Source: Anaerolineaceae bacterium UBA700
Lineage (GTDB): Bacteria; Chloroflexota; Anaerolineae; Anaerolineales; Anaerolineaceae
Direction: 5' to 3'
NCBI GenBank assembly: GCA_002298885.1
Contig: DBMK01000244.1
Location: 1 to 22,734 of the forward strand
Length of the DNA: 22,734 bases
In this document: piece after piece, positions 22,727-22,734 of the stretch
How positions within the stretch are numbered: the stretch's first letter is position 1
Layout: every line of letters begins with the position of its first letter
Made by a program: the position numbers and the translations under genes
Notes under the pieces: generated by a model
Told to the model about the DNA's origin: nothing
The model's input: only the letters and a program-made list of their open reading frames with translations
The model's database searches: none

Positions 22727-22734
22727 ACGAATGA

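Noticed and set aside
1..22734. Mobile element or CRISPR array explaining the many hairpins
   Set aside because: No transposase, integrase, Cas gene, target-site duplication or regularly spaced direct repeat was seen; the hairpins are single, dispersed and intergenic.

Overview
The window reads as a stretch of bacterial chromosome from an anaerobic or facultative lineage, most likely Chloroflexota (Anaerolineae-like). That placement is inference. It rests on gene content (a bacterial HdrCBA-MvhDGA operon, a GH3-family adenylase beside a class I isoprenoid synthase-like gene, a DeoR-type regulator with a metal-binding tail), on tight operons with overlapping stops and starts, and on many short hairpin repeats between genes. 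No rRNA, tRNA, CRISPR array or transposase was found.

Layout. (1) 316-5849: two cytoplasmic histidine kinases in tandem, both beginning with a receiver domain. The first is very large, with GAF, seven PAS-like segments and HisKA/HATPase; the second is compact with a NarL-type HisKA_3/HATPase. (2) 5916-8807: an overlapping three-gene set, made up of a membrane-anchored FMN-binding protein, an ApbE flavin transferase and an NqrB/RnfD-like membrane domain fused to a ferredoxin-reductase-like FAD/NAD(P)H module. It is probably a transmembrane electron-transfer chain ending in a covalently bound FMN outside the membrane. (3) 8860-9084 (minus): a small DUF4177-like protein. (4) 9500-16684: hdrC-hdrB-hdrA-mvhD-mvhG-mvhA plus a gene for a cyclic-nucleotide-binding-like domain. 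This is a complete set for an electron-bifurcating [NiFe]-hydrogenase/heterodisulfide-reductase-type complex. (5) 16716-19196: divergent genes for a class I isoprenoid synthase-like enzyme and a C-terminally short GH3 acyl-adenylase. (6) 19263-19730 (minus): a small membrane protein. (7) 19891-22726: a putative copper locus with a PCu(A)C lipoprotein (minus), a DeoR-type HTH regulator with a Cys-rich NosL-like tail, a CcdA/SafE-type membrane protein fused to a cupredoxin-like domain, and an HMA copper chaperone.

The most striking signal is in region 7. Two related 74-bp promoter/operator elements flank the regulator gene in opposite orientations. One points at the PCu(A)C gene, the other at the membrane-cupredoxin gene. 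Each carries a perfect TATAAT framed by TGATAA/TTATCA at identical spacing, plus upstream TAGT repeats. This looks like a small, self-contained metal regulon controlled by an unusual HTH/NosL-like sensor. Other points of interest are the flavin-based electron-transfer trio, the isoprenoid/GH3 pair, and a hairpin family with a conserved core at 9171-9215 and 19822-19876.
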